Shown here: positions 27,567-63,677 of the stretch, one piece after another | Layout: the number at the start of each line of letters is the position of its first letter | How positions within the stretch are numbered: position 1 is the first letter of the stretch | Assembly: GCA_025642075.2 (NCBI GenBank) | Contig: JAODUO010000065.1 | Location: 226,001-290,000 of the forward strand | Source: Ridgeia piscesae | Taxonomy: Eukaryota > Annelida > Polychaeta > Sabellida > Siboglinidae | Direction: 5' to 3' | DNA length: 64,000 nt | Notes under the pieces: generated by a model | Told to the model about the DNA's origin: nothing | Database searches by the model: none | Seen by the model: only the letters and a program-made list of their open reading frames with translations | Translations under genes and position numbers: made by a program

Positions 27567-28752
27567 CACTGAACCTGAGTTGCTGTGTACCACAGCATAA
27601 GTCAATTGGCAGGGATTGAGCCCTTGCGTGGAGTTTGTCATTGGCAAACGGCCTTGAGTTTGTCCTCTGGTGCAGTGCTCGGTATCCTGGTAGTGTCTGC
27701 CTAGTCAGGAATGTGGAACACATCAAACGTTGAAGCTACTATTCGAGCCCATTCGCCACATTCTAGCAGTCGCACAGCCCTGGCAATATCAATAGGGTAC
27801 AAATACCACCTGACAGCAACACTGTTCTTGAGGAAATCGACATTTCCAGCAATCATGGTCCCCACTGATGACGTCATGACGTTTAACGACTGGAAAAGTA
27901 CTGGAGAGTAATTAATGCAAGTATTACCAAATGCATTCCCAAATTTACATCTAAAGGCACCGTCGTCACGCTTAAGTTCCTCGCAACATAAGCATAAGCT
28001 AAAACAATCACCTAATCAAATACACACGCATTCACACATTTTTTTTATTAAGTTGTCATTCGTTCCCCTGATGGCGCCACTAGAGTTGTGAACACTAACG
28101 ATTTGCTACAGTACAAGCGACAACAGGAACTGAATAGTTTGGAGGTGGCTATCTGCTTCTCCTCCACGTTCAAATTCATGTAAACGCCTGATGTCAATCT
28201 TATCAAAAGTACCTTCAATCTAACTGAATCTAATCGAATATAATCTAACTTAACCCTAAACTTAATACTAACCCTAAACTTAAATACGTTTGTACATCGG
28301 AACAGCCATAAAATGGCATTTGGACGTAGGGGTAACAAATAGCCATCGCCGAAGAGTTTGGGAACGAGGTTAATGGTCAATTAAGGCTGTAATCGTGACC
28401 GCAGCTGCCCCTGCTGGTGGTGCTAGCGGCTGAATTGTGTGAATAAACCACATTAGAAAACTGTAGGTTTATCTCCTCCGTGGCCCTAAACGGTTGGCAG
28501 CTCTAGATGGTGGTTTAATTATACTAAGGAAGAGTTGGCCATGTTCTGTTGATACCTGTATTTTCCCGTTATATATTCAGGCGGAATCGAAACAATTACA
28601 CCTCTTGATTGGTCACCGTATTGTTGCTATTAAAATCACGTTTTATTACAAACCGACCGATGATCGAGTTCTGGAACATGGCAGCCTGGATAACACACAA
28701 ACGTGAGATCTTCCGGAACATACATCTCCGTTCTTAGGGGTGTTTTGGCTTA

Positions 28753-29990
28753 ATGAAATCATCAATGAAGAGCGAGAGTCGCGCTATAAAACGAACAATG
28801 GAAACATTTTTTTTATGAAATCATCTATGAAGAGCGAGAGTCGCGCTATAGAACGAACAATGGAAACATTTTTATGAAATCATCTATGAAGAGCGAGAGT
28901 CGCGCTATAAAACGAACAATGGAAACATTTTTATGAAATCATCAATGAAGAGCGAGAGTCGCGCTATAAAACGAACAATGGAAACCTTTTTATGAAATCA
29001 TCAATGAAGAGCGAGAGTCGCGCTATAAAACGAACAATGGAAACCTTTTTTTTATGAAATCATCAATGAAGAGCGAGAGTCGCGCTATAAAACGAACAAT
29101 GGAAACCTTTTTATGAAATCATCAATGAAGAGCGAGAGTCGCGCTATAAAACGAACAATGGAAACATTTCTATGAAATCATCAATGAAGAGCGAGAGTCG
29201 CGCTATAAAACGAACAATGGAAACCTTTTTATGAAATCATCAATGAAGAGCGAGAGTCGCGCTATAAAACGAACAATGGAAACATTTTTATGAAATCATC
29301 AATGAAGAGCGAGAGTCGCGCTATAAAACGAACAATGGAAACATTTCTATGAAATCATCAATGAAGAGCGAGAGTCGCGTTATAAAACGAACAATGGAAA
29401 CATTTTTATGAAATCATCAATGAAGAGCGAGAGTCGCGCTATAAAACGAACAATGGAAATTTTTTAATGAAATCATCAATGAAGAGCGAGAGTCGCGCTA
29501 TAAAACGAACAATGGAATTTGTTTTAATGAAATCATCAATGAAGAGCGAGAGTCGCGCTATAAAACGAACAATGGAATTTGTTTTAATGAAATCATCAAT
29601 GAAGAGCGAGAGTCGCGCTATAAAACGAACAATGGAATTTTTTTAATGAAATCATCAATGAAGAGCGAGAGTCGCGTTATAAAACGAACAATGGAATTTG
29701 TTTTAATGAAATCATCAATGAAGAGCGAGAGTCGCGCTATAAAACGAACAATGGAATTTGTTTTAATGAAATCATCAATGAAGAGCGAGAGTCGCGCTAT
29801 AAAACGAACAATGGAATTTGTTTTAATGAAATCATCAATGAAGAGCGAGAGTCGCGTTATAAAACGAACAATGGAATTTGTTTTAATGAAATCATCAATG
29901 AAGAGCGAGAGTCGCGCTATAAAACGAACAATGGAAACATTTTTATGAAATCATCAATGAAGAGCGAGAGTCGCGCTATAAAACGAACAT
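28753..29990. repeat. 60-bp minisatellite, about 21 copies
   Basis: Each unit of 58-62 bp begins ATGAAATCATCAATGAAGAG, continues with a GAGAGTCGCGCTATAAAACG block and ends in a variable T-rich spacer. Copies 1-12 mostly end GGAAACATTTTT. Copies 13-19 end GGAATTTGTTTTA or similar and are almost exactly 60 bp. Copies 2 and 3 share CATCTATG instead of CATCAATG. Because 60 is a multiple of three, 29646-29948 reads as a 100-codon frame of 20-residue repeats; there is no sign that it is translated. Confidence 0.97.
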
Positions 29991-30373
29991 AGCGCCAATG
30001 GCAACATTCAGTGTGGTTGGGGTGAGTTGAACACCTCTGTCGTATGCCCCTGAAGCACTCACTACCCAAGACAATCTTGCCGAGAAGAGCAGAGGAGAAC
30101 GTGCACATGGCCAAAGGAAGCCACGACCGAAGGAGACGTGGAAATGAACCACTAAGCGGGAGCTGACAGTGGGACGTCTGAGTCGGTGCTATTGTTTGTT
30201 GAAGCCACGTAAGACTGAGAATGTACTCTGTCACCGCACTCATTACACAATCGTGATTACACAACAGAAACGCAAGACGAGCAGGAACTGGAATGCGTTC
30301 ATTCGCCAGAGTGAGAAACAATATTTGCAAGGAAATACTACGAATGGGTGCACAATTCTAAATGATGACCCTA

Positions 30374-30508
30374 TTCCTCCGTCTTCTGGCGGCCTAAATG
30401 GACCTTTGTCAACGGATAAGCGGAATTTAAGACGCGTGCCTAAATGCTTGTCCTCCCGTCTTCGGACAGTGTCCAGTGTCGTGCCGTGCTGAAATTCTGG
30501 CACAACCA
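30374..30508. repeat. dispersed repeat, copy B
   Basis: Partner of 27416-27566. On the minus strand both copies keep a frame with a shared R-LKF-L--D--P---PEDG pattern, which may be chance or may reflect a decayed coding element. Confidence 0.6.
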
Positions 30509-30759
30509 ACCGACTTGTATGTACTTACCTCCCCCCGTAGACTATCCCGTCAAAGTCCGCCCCCGGGGAATATTCTCGTCATAGACCAATAATTAATCGC
30601 TTTAAAAATTGTTGAAAGCAAACTGAATAATTGTACGAGCAATTGCAAGAGACATTGCACGTAAAAAGCACGCACGTATTTACGCGTACGCCCAGGCCCA
30701 TACGCGACGGTGGGAGTTAACCTACTTAGGCGAGGGGTGTTTTATTTGTTCAAGGCATA

Positions 30760-31458
30760 TTTTGGCCACACCCAGGTGAAGCTCCCAAGCCATCTCTGTG
30801 TGGCATCCGCTGTAATTTCTACTGCTGTATTTGCAAATGATTTGTGAAGAAAACACAGTTATCATTCATCGTATGTGTCATCATAAATGCAATTCATCAG
30901 CCCCACTGAATTACTCAACAGGCTGTCGGCCTCGACGTTGTGTACTGCAAGTTTTCAACACCCAGACAGCACCACGTGACATTCACATCGAAGCACCCGG
31001 CCGTCGCTAAACACTTGAACTAAACTGCGGCGAACTCATAAAGTTTGTCGACATCGCGAAATCGGCCACGCTACACGGGCGCGTAAAGGGGCCCGGCGAC
31101 GCCCGGTGCTACCGCACGCACGCACGCACGTAGGCACACACGCACGCATGAACACACACGCACACAGCCAGGTGTGATAAAGGTAGGCCGCCAGCCCACC
31201 CGTGGTCCACCGTGCCACGTCGAAACGACAGTGGCCGGCAGCCAATCGGGCGGTCGGTAACTGTCGCGCGGAGCGTCCGTTCTATTCGACTGCACACGCG
31301 GGGCGGCAAGGCGGCCACAACACGACACAGTTGGGTCGGCGACAACACTCGCGAACGGTGGCCGCGATCGTAGACGTAGTCTTAGTAGCAGCAACACGCC
31401 GCCGAGCGAGCGACCGAGCAGAACCGAGAGGACGTAAGCGTCAAGCACCTGGCCAGCG
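30760..31458 (+). promoter_or_regulatory. inferred ESRP promoter and 5' UTR
   Basis: GC- and CpG-richer than its surroundings, especially from 31020. Contains CGCA-type simple repeats at 31111-31165 and two CAGGTG E-boxes at 30773-30778 and 31168-31173. The ESRP start codon follows at 31459. Confidence 0.4.
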
Positions 31459-55136
<23,678 letters not shown>

Positions 55137-55365
55137 GCAATTGGACGTCATCCGAAAGTCGGCAATGGAAACTCTCTGAAGGTTTACTTTTTTTTCAAAC
55201 TTTACGTATACTCCATTTGTGTTTTATGGAAGCTATTCACAGTTCGTTGTCTAATTATTGAGACAGATTTATATGTTAACATTTTTCAGCTAAAGCTCAC
55301 TTTATTTTATGCGTGCAAGACAAGATTATGTATATTTGCAATGGCCAGATGCAATCCACACCATG

Positions 55366-55505
55366 TTGTACAACAACGCTGTGCTGCTCATACGTCAAGG
55401 CTATTGTACAACATTTCATACATGGCATTGTACAACAACCGCTTGCCATGTTGCCTGTCATCAAGACCGTTGTACAACAACATTTTACACAAGGCGTTGT
55501 ACAAC
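55366..55505. repeat. five TTGTACAAC motifs in ESRP downstream region
   Basis: TTGTACAAC occurs at 55366, 55404, 55428, 55470 and 55497, mostly extended to TTGTACAACAACC. Two spaced units of about 69 bases are visible (GGCATTGTACAACAACCGCT and GGCGTTGTACAACAACCGCT). Confidence 0.85.
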
Positions 55506-55956
55506 AACCGCTAGCTATTCACACCACATGACATACATACAACAACACCTAGCTGTTCACACTACAAGACTATTGTATAACGTATTTTGGTGTTCACACC
55601 ACCAAGCATTTACAGAGTTTTTAGGCAAGCATCGGAGTTGATAATGCATTAACTTAGAATGCAACCAATTCACAAGTGTCTTCCGGGTTGCGCTGGTTAC
55701 ACACAATTTGCTAGGATGTGCAATGTCATATGTGCACGTCTAAACCTATGTTAGGCTAGTGTTAACGTGATATCGACTCTATACATTAAGAATGTGCTCA
55801 TGGATTGACATCTTAAAGCATATACCATGGTGTGTTACTGCCATTTAATTTGAATTAATTGCTTGCTTACTTCAACTACAAAACGTTACGCGTCTTTCCA
55901 ATGTGATGTCCTGTGTTGTTTGTGCGTCAACGGGAAATGGACACAACCGTTAACAC

Positions 55957-56333
55957 CAGGTCACGTTTTGTCTTCCACAACGAACATTCCAGTGCCTTCT
56001 GATAAGGTCATGTTTTGTCTTCCACAACGAACATTCCATTGCCTTGTGATAAGGTCATGTTTTGTCTTCCACAACGAACATTCCAGTGCCTTCTGATAAG
56101 GTCATGTTTTGTCTTCCACAACGAACATTCCACTGCCTTCTGATAAGGTCATGTTTTGTCTTCCACAACGAACATTCCAGTGCCTTGTGATAAGGTCATG
56201 TTTTGTCTTCCACAACGAACATTCCAGTGCCTTGTGATAAGGTCATGTTTTGTCTTCCACAACGAACATTCCAGTGCCTTCTGATAAGGTCATGTTTTGT
56301 CTTCCACAACGAACATTCCAGTGCCTTCAGATA
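55957..56333. repeat. 47-bp minisatellite, 8 copies
   Basis: Unit contains GGTCATGTTTTGTCTTCCAC, AACGAACATTCCAGTGCC and TTCTGATAA. Copies start about every 47 bases from 55957 to 56288. Variants alternate CTTCTGATAA with CTTGTGATAA. Confidence 0.97.
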
Positions 56334-58057
56334 AACAACCTTATTGCAAGCTTGTGCTTTATGCTAGGTAACTAAACGAGTTGTTATTATTGTCGTAGCA
56401 CAATCTAGCACAGGGACACCTCCAGAAAGTTGAAAAGACTTGATTTTTGTATATTTACTGTGTGCGTTCCAACGATGATGATGTGTATATTTTGAAATGT
56501 GTATTTGTCCTCAAAGTGCCTTCAGTGTACCAGCTTCCACTTATGATATGTATATCTTAGGTGCACATTTGTTAATACTTGTTGCATTCCAAGTGCCTTT
56601 CACACGTTGGGGATTCTCAACAGAGTAGTGTATCATTAATGATTTTCTATACTTATCATCAAAAATGAAAATTAAGTAATAATTATTCTTACACTTTTGA
56701 TGTTGTATTTCGACCTAGATTTGAGGTAGAATGCGCCAAAACTGAACGTAATCGTTATGATTCTGCATTTTACTATCACGAAATGTTATATGCCATATAT
56801 TTTCGATGGGAAATTACTTGATGAATATTTTGTATATACTTTAAGCAGATTATTTTGACATATTATTGATGTTTACGGAGTGTGATTATGCATATGTGAA
56901 GAAAATGTAATGATCAATGAGCGAACTATTAAGTTAAAAAAATGACATGTGTATATATACGTATATTTTAATTGCATGCACTGGTTGAGTTGAGTAGTTT
57001 TAGATGAATTGTCACGTGACATCGGAATCATAGATGGAGTTACGGAGACGTAGAATCCCATAACTCACTGCCATTAGTAAAGGTCGGTAGCTTCCACTCG
57101 AAGTGTTCAGTGCCTTCCTACGGTGAAGCTATGTTTGTACATTTCACTATTGTATATATGTGGATGTTTATTTGCTGCTATTTGTGCGTGTATCTGTTTT
57201 TGATAGACGCACACCATCTGTTCAAAAATAGACAAACAGTCAGATTGATATTTGTCGATTTTTGCTTGTTCACCACTGCACTTATCTTTGTGTCACACGC
57301 ACTACGTATTGTTTCAAAATGCCAGATATTGTGGTCAAACGCGTACAGCTGTGCAACTTTGTAACACAAAATCATTTAGACGGAAGCTACTTGTTTGTGA
57401 TTCAGGCTATAAAGTTTGCATAACTTTTTTTGTGAGATTTTGAGGACCAAAATTCACACATCACTACAGGAAGTGCAAGAAGTAAGCGCATATGAAATTA
57501 TATTGAATTAACTGTGGACTGACATCAAGCTGGCATACGTTGTGCCACTGTTCTTATAATACAGTGCAATGTTTGTTGGAACTAATGTATAACTGATGTA
57601 ATATTGTGCATGTCATCTTGCCCGGTACTGCTCGCATACATGTCTGCTGTATCGATGCATGTTGAAGCTTGGGTTTCTATTCCGCAATTCTGCCAGTCTC
57701 TCCGTTTCGGACCAATCGCTCTCCTGTGTGAATATTTTGAACCATTATTGAAGCCTACATTTTGACATATGTTGGCTTCATGGTGTTTAAAAAGTGTTGC
57801 AGCAATTACCGGAAATTATGCTGACACGGCGTTCATACTAATTGAATTTGAAAATAAAGAGATTGGCGGAGAATTGCTTTGTGAATATCTAAAATAATTA
57901 CATGTGTATATATAATGCCGAGGAACCAATAATTTGTAAATTGTATGAGTTATGGTGATATATTCCTGCGCGTCGTTATAGGCTTTCATTAATGGTAGTC
58001 GTAGGTTTAGAGACAGCCTACTTTGCTTTCTTGTAGTGGAATAAAGTTGAAACTTCA

Positions 58058-58195
58058 TGTTGGTGGTGGTTGCTTTTTGGTGTTGGTTTGTTTTGATGGT
58101 GGTTGGGATTGGTCATTGTGGCAATGGCGGCTTGGGATTGGTTTACTTGGCAATGACAGCTTGGGATTCGTTGACATGGCGTTGGCGGTCATGAA
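58058..58195. repeat. G/T-rich degenerate repeat
   Basis: TTGGGATTGGT and GGCAATGGCGGCTTGGGATT words recur about three times with strong G/T strand bias. Confidence 0.55.
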
Positions 58196-59588
58196 GACTA
58201 CCCGGATGTAGTGTTCATGCGGGTTGCCCGTGGCAGTTCTAGTCATATTCACTTGCACGACTGTGACTGACATTGCTTTCTCTGGCACCCTTTCTTTCTT
58301 CTCCTCTCTCTTGTTTGCTTGGTGGCATCGGCGTGTGTGGGGCGCACACAAACGGTTGCTCAGAATTTCACATGATATTAGAAAAAACCTACTTGTGTTC
58401 AATATACATACATAAGCTTGACTTTTAACCCTGATATTTTTCTTTTAACTTTATACAGTGTTTCTGAGCTGTTTATGTAGTTTTTATTGTTGGCAGTTTA
58501 CTGTTTGTAATTCGTATTATTGATGCAGAAAAATATTTATATACATATTTCAGTTTTTCTTTGCATTTACGCAGCAAACGCTGTATGTTATATTTTAAAT
58601 GACGTCAAATGCTTGCTGTAGCTTATTTCATATATTAATCGGTTTGTAGATATATTAGAAACGCAGCAGTCATTCAGAAATCACCTCACTGGCACGCAAT
58701 GTTCACAATTAACATGGTACTGGCAAAATAGGTTTGGCAATTGACATTAGAAACACAGGTGCATTTGGAAATTTGGGATTAATGGTGCGTTCAAAAAACC
58801 CTATTATTGTATGCTATAGGATCTTCTTTAAACACGGGACATAGGCATATATCTAGGTGGGGGTAAAGGTGACATCAAAAATGTAGGTTTGCTATCTGAA
58901 CGGATAGGTTTTTGGGTGTGGTTTGGTTTCTGGTTTCGGGGCTAACATCGAGTAAAACGAGTCGCTGACAGGCAATCATCTTAATCTCCTGGTTACGGTA
59001 AATGAAATGAAATGTATGATGTGAAGAACCGATGTGATTTATTGACTAGTCCCTTGATCTCACCTAGTTGGACATTGGGCACACCTGTTGTGCCGGTCCG
59101 TGTTGTTTTTAAAACATTGTAAATGCTGCTATATGTTTACCACGCTGTTCCAGACTCCGTTTTGACAGCCAAATATTTTACTGTGTTTCATGCTGTTTAC
59201 ATTGTTGCCATTACTTTTGTGAAAGGGCTCCCAGTTGGGAGGCCACAAGTGCTTATTATTAAATCATAATGTGCAATATTACTGATGGTCTTGTGAATGT
59301 GCCTATGAAATCGGTTATGATAAACGTGTGTATGTGATTATCTTAAAAGTAGATGTGTGACAGTATGCATGTATGCATATTATATCAACACCATTGATGT
59401 AGTACATATGTTTCTTTTATAAGCTAAACACAATGAGCTGCGAACTTGTAGTGACATTGAAGATGATGGTGTATGTAATATGTGTGTAGTTTGATAAATG
59501 AACACTATCTGATACAATAGAAACACACAAGCACACACAAACAGCAACAACAATAATAAACACACACGCAAACGCGCGCATACATAGA

Positions 59589-59735
<147 letters not shown>

Positions 59736-60897
59736 CACACACCATCACAAAACCACCCACCACCACATTCCGAAACACAACACCACCACCACATAACAAA
59801 ATATAGCACCACCACCACATTACACTACGACTACACTACAAAGCACAACACAACCACCACTCTCCGAAACACAACACTCCTAAACATAACACCACCACTA
59901 CCCTCCAAAGCACCTTTGCTCCAATAGTCTGACATTGCCAGCTAAACATGCCAATTAGTTAGTTATCATTACAAGTTTACCAGGTATGAGAAAGACCTAT
60001 AAAACCGTATCATATCAAATGTGAACAGCACCTAGAGAGCAAACACAGTGTTTACAAACACATTGCTAAAGTACCATTCTCGAAGTATAGTATGTCCGTC
60101 TCTCCGTCCGGAAGCGGAACGCCGGAAGTCAAACTCGTCCGCCTCTGAAGTCGTCTTTCTCGGCGACGTCTCTCCACTTACGCCCGCCGTCACCTTTACC
60201 AAATTCATTAGTATAATATTGTAAGTTATGTCGTAATATAAGTTATATCGTAATAACACACTAGTTATATTGGTCATACGTTCGAGTCTAGTTGGTATTC
60301 ACATTATAAGCGTAAAATCATATATTATTACCTAACCAAATATATTCGCCAAGGCCTCAACATATTATGGTATTTCTAAGGTTGTCGCGTATATAGCAGT
60401 TAATATGCACACTTCTGTCTCGGCCAGGAAGTACGTTTCTGCTGAGCCGTCTCTCAGGCTCTGTGTGTCCGGCCAGTTGTATCTGTAGTTGATCCTTTCG
60501 TCTGTCTCGTGATGTGCACCTTTCTATAAACACGCCACGCCTACATGGTAATCTTTAGTTGGGATTCGCAGTACATTTTGACATCGTGAACATTTGTAAT
60601 AACTGATAACATGTCTCACACAGTATAAACCACTTTCCTGATCTCGGTGAGTTAACCAGCTTCGGTAATATAGTTTGTTGAGAAAACAACGGACCACACG
60701 TCATACCGCCATTTCTACAACCCAATTACACGACAGAACACGTAGCCCGCGTGGATGCCAATGCGCATGTCCAGCTCCTCTAATGCCGCTGTCCTGGCGC
60801 AGTGTTCTGCAAGACGTTTGGCTAAAACGAATTAATTTCACATTCAATTTATATTGTTTTTCCTGCGTTGTTTCGAACGCTATCAGCAATATACACC

Positions 60898-61032
60898 CCG
60901 CTAGATGGCGACACTGTATTCACCATGCGTGGTGCTGTCGATATATCCTCGCATCCTCGCACGCCTGTGTCATTGCGCTACGTACACTTACCCTTGGTAG
61001 CCTCGATTAACCAGACTCCGCGAGGTGGCAGC
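60898..61032 (+). promoter_or_regulatory. two CTCF-like motifs
   Basis: CCGCTAGATGGCGAC (60898-60912) and CCGCGAGGTGGCAGC (61018-61032) both fit the bilaterian CTCF core consensus and share orientation, 120 bases apart. Called from the motif only. Confidence 0.35.
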
Positions 61033-61639
61033 ACTTTTCAGCCCCTCAACTCCGCCTGGGATATTAACCGACGGGGGAGTGTTACCCCCAGATTAGGGCA
61101 CAGACGCTAATTAAATAACGATACTTTTTATCAGATAATGCTGTATTATAAAAACTATTCAAAATTATACAAACACAAAAATAACTAGAAATACAAATTT
61201 GCAATTGTCTATAAAATAGGAACTACGGCTGGATTACCCAGTATCCGTGTGGTGGCAGCTTTGTGTAGCTCCACACGGATAACATTCAAAAGCAGGCCAT
61301 GTCACCAGACTGTCTTCTCTGCGAAGTTGCGCAGCCGAGTGACAGTCGGTGAAGCGAGGCTATGCCCACGGCCGATCGTCTCCGTAAAGCTTGGGATTGG
61401 ACAGAGTCGAACTAAACAATTAAAGCAATAAACTTCGCTAGTCGCTACTGCGTCAGCCATCGTAACAACGCAAATACCCGTCCCCAATTTGAAGACGGAT
61501 ACACGACTGGTGGGAATCCAAATATACTGACTGACCCATTCACGTCTTAAACATTGTATGTAACACGAACAGCATTTGGCTGAAATCTCCCAAAATATTA
61601 TATCACATATGACTGGAAGCCGACCACACTCCTCGTGGG

Positions 61640-61770
61640 CGATGTAATTGGCTGACGTAAAAAGACGAGTATTTGACAGGGGTATGCCAGGAGACAGAGA
61701 AGAGTTGGTACTGACGTAATCAGCCGCAGCGACCTCTGGCGCGCGAGGGTGGATCGTCGCAGATATGTAA
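61640..61770 (+). promoter_or_regulatory. promoter-like cluster with possible first-exon donor
   Basis: An inverted CCAAT box (ATTGG, 61647), TGACGTAA at 61653 and again at 61712, CpG-rich sequence, then GTAAGT at 61767. No downstream exon is recognised in the window. Confidence 0.25.
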
Positions 61771-62043
61771 GTCGTACTGGCCCTCCTATCGATTCAAGTT
61801 ATCTTTTCTTTCCTGAACCCTCGCCTTACCTATTTGAACCATTTAGATGTAGATGAGACAATAATAGTATCCAGATATGGACGTATACAGATTGAAAAAG
61901 CGTGGAACACTACAAAACGTCCGTGGACAAGTTTGGAGAGTTACACCAAAAGCGGCAACAATTTTTTCATATGGAAACATTTTCGCTGGGAATGCGATTT
62001 CAAACAAGTGCTCTTGGCGCTTTTACGAATTTTTTTTATACTT

Positions 62044-62800
62044 TCAGACGATTTTGTTCAACCTCATGTCAGAACATTTCCCAATCACAAAACCACACTG
62101 ACGGCGACACGACAAGAAACCAACGATCCAGGCAACAAGTTGGTTTCCAAGATTAAAATCATAAATGAGTTTATGGGCTAAGATATGAGGCTGCATCAAA
62201 TTAAAAGCCGATGAGAAATCGGCGAAGAGAATCTTGGCATGCGCAGTTGGTTTGTCAAGGTGAATATACATTTTGTTTAGAATGAATACCTTTGCATCTT
62301 CAACACCTCGTCCAGCCCGATATGCAAACTGCAGTGGGTCTAATTGAGTCTCGGTAATGGGAATAATAAATGATTTGACTAGCTTTGCCATTGTTTTAAT
62401 TAACAAGAGATGTTAGAGCAACTGACTTGTTGTCGTTTAACTGTTTGGAATTGATCAGCACAACATCTAGCACATAAGCCATCATCGCCTGGGCTTTTGT
62501 TTATGTTGATCCTCTTAAGATAATTAGTTAAATTGTTCTGATCAATGTATGGCAAACGTCAAAGACGGCTATACGTCAAACAAGCCTGATGAACAGTTGT
62601 GTTCTTCAAAACGTGTGACGAAATCATTAAATACTTCGGGCAGAGACTCATCACTTAACTCCTGCAGCCTGACTTTGTATATAAACTGGTATGTGATTGT
62701 GTTGACAGCTGCCATGTTTTTAACCCCTTCCACGCGTCACGTAGATTACCATCAGTAAATTTGAGTTCAACCTTCTGTATATAATTCTGTTTCACCCACC
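62044..62800 (-). pseudogene. decayed non-LTR retrotransposon reverse transcriptase fragment
   Basis: On the minus strand, about 62760-62600 gives DGNLRDAWKGLKT-like residues. About 62500-62440 gives NKSPGDDGLCARCCADQ, the motif before the RT fingers. The open frame 62406-62044 gives DPLQFAYRAGRGVEDAKVF and ILFADFSSAFNLMQPHI (catalytic motif A, with Asp). It ends before the second catalytic motif. Stops and frame shifts separate the pieces, so the copy is dead and truncated. Confidence 0.85.
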
Positions 62801-63030
62801 TGATTACTGCGTTTACTTAGTTATTTACTTGTTTTTTCTTCTGTTCAGTCGTACCCTGGATGGTTGCAATTGGTAATACGGTGGCGCTGATGGTTTGGTT
62901 TACAAAGGGAGATAGCTTAACGAGAAGAAAAGCCAGAAATAAAGAAACGAAAACGTGCAAAATTGTTTAATTGCATTATACATGTATACAGTTATGCATA
63001 AATGCAGACATATTTTCATTCATAAATATA

Positions 63031-63246
<216 letters not shown>

Positions 63247-63652
63247 TGTCTCCTCGCCTGTCGGTTATCCTTCCGTGTCATAAACACAATGTCAGCTTTC
63301 GCGATAGTGGGAATTTCATTAAAACCTTCCACTTTGAGACCGCCTTCTTGCGCCTAAATAATTTTAATTGTAGTTCAAATGATCAGTTATTAAGCGATCA
63401 TGTTGAATACTGTATGATCAATGCATTTATGCGTGCATGCACGTGGATATTTAAGAAAATAAACGTATACCTACTTAATTGTGTGCGTGTTCTGATTAGT
63501 ACGCCAACGTGGACAACGGAATCTACAGCTCAGTCAACTGCCAACTTTTTCCGGCACGGTGCACGCCACATGTGACGTGCACGCGAGCATTGCTGAGCAT
63601 GAACCACTTTACACGCAACCACAACGACTTCCCGTCAGTCAGTCTCACTCAC

Positions 63653-63677
63653 TGGAGCATCAGTGGCGGCCATCTTG
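63653..63677 (-). promoter_or_regulatory. YY1-type start site with possible minus-strand first exon
   Basis: On the minus strand CAAGATGGCCGC is a canonical YY1 site of the kind found at metazoan start sites. Its ATG (63673) opens seven codons, MAATDAP, followed directly by the donor GTGAGT. No second exon was found. Confidence 0.25.

Larger units (their letters stand above)
55137..58045 (+). promoter_or_regulatory. inferred ESRP 3' UTR and downstream region
   Basis: The first canonical poly(A) signals after the ESRP stop are AATAAA at 57853-57858 and 58040-58045. The 3' UTR may therefore be long and include the TTGTACAAC and 47-bp repeats, unless a non-canonical signal is used earlier. Confidence 0.35.

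Noticed and set aside
29646..29948. 100-codon frame of five 20-residue repeats starting MKSSMKSESR
   Set aside because: It arises because the minisatellite unit is 60 bp; other units in the same array of 58-62 bp break the frame, and there is no promoter or splice context.
28753..29990. CRISPR-like regular array
   Set aside because: The spacers are not unique; whole units are tandem copies, and this is animal nuclear DNA.
60032..60277. 81-codon minus-strand frame with a Ser/Arg/Glu-rich part
   Set aside because: GC content is locally coding-like, but no acceptor, family similarity or neighbouring exon was found.
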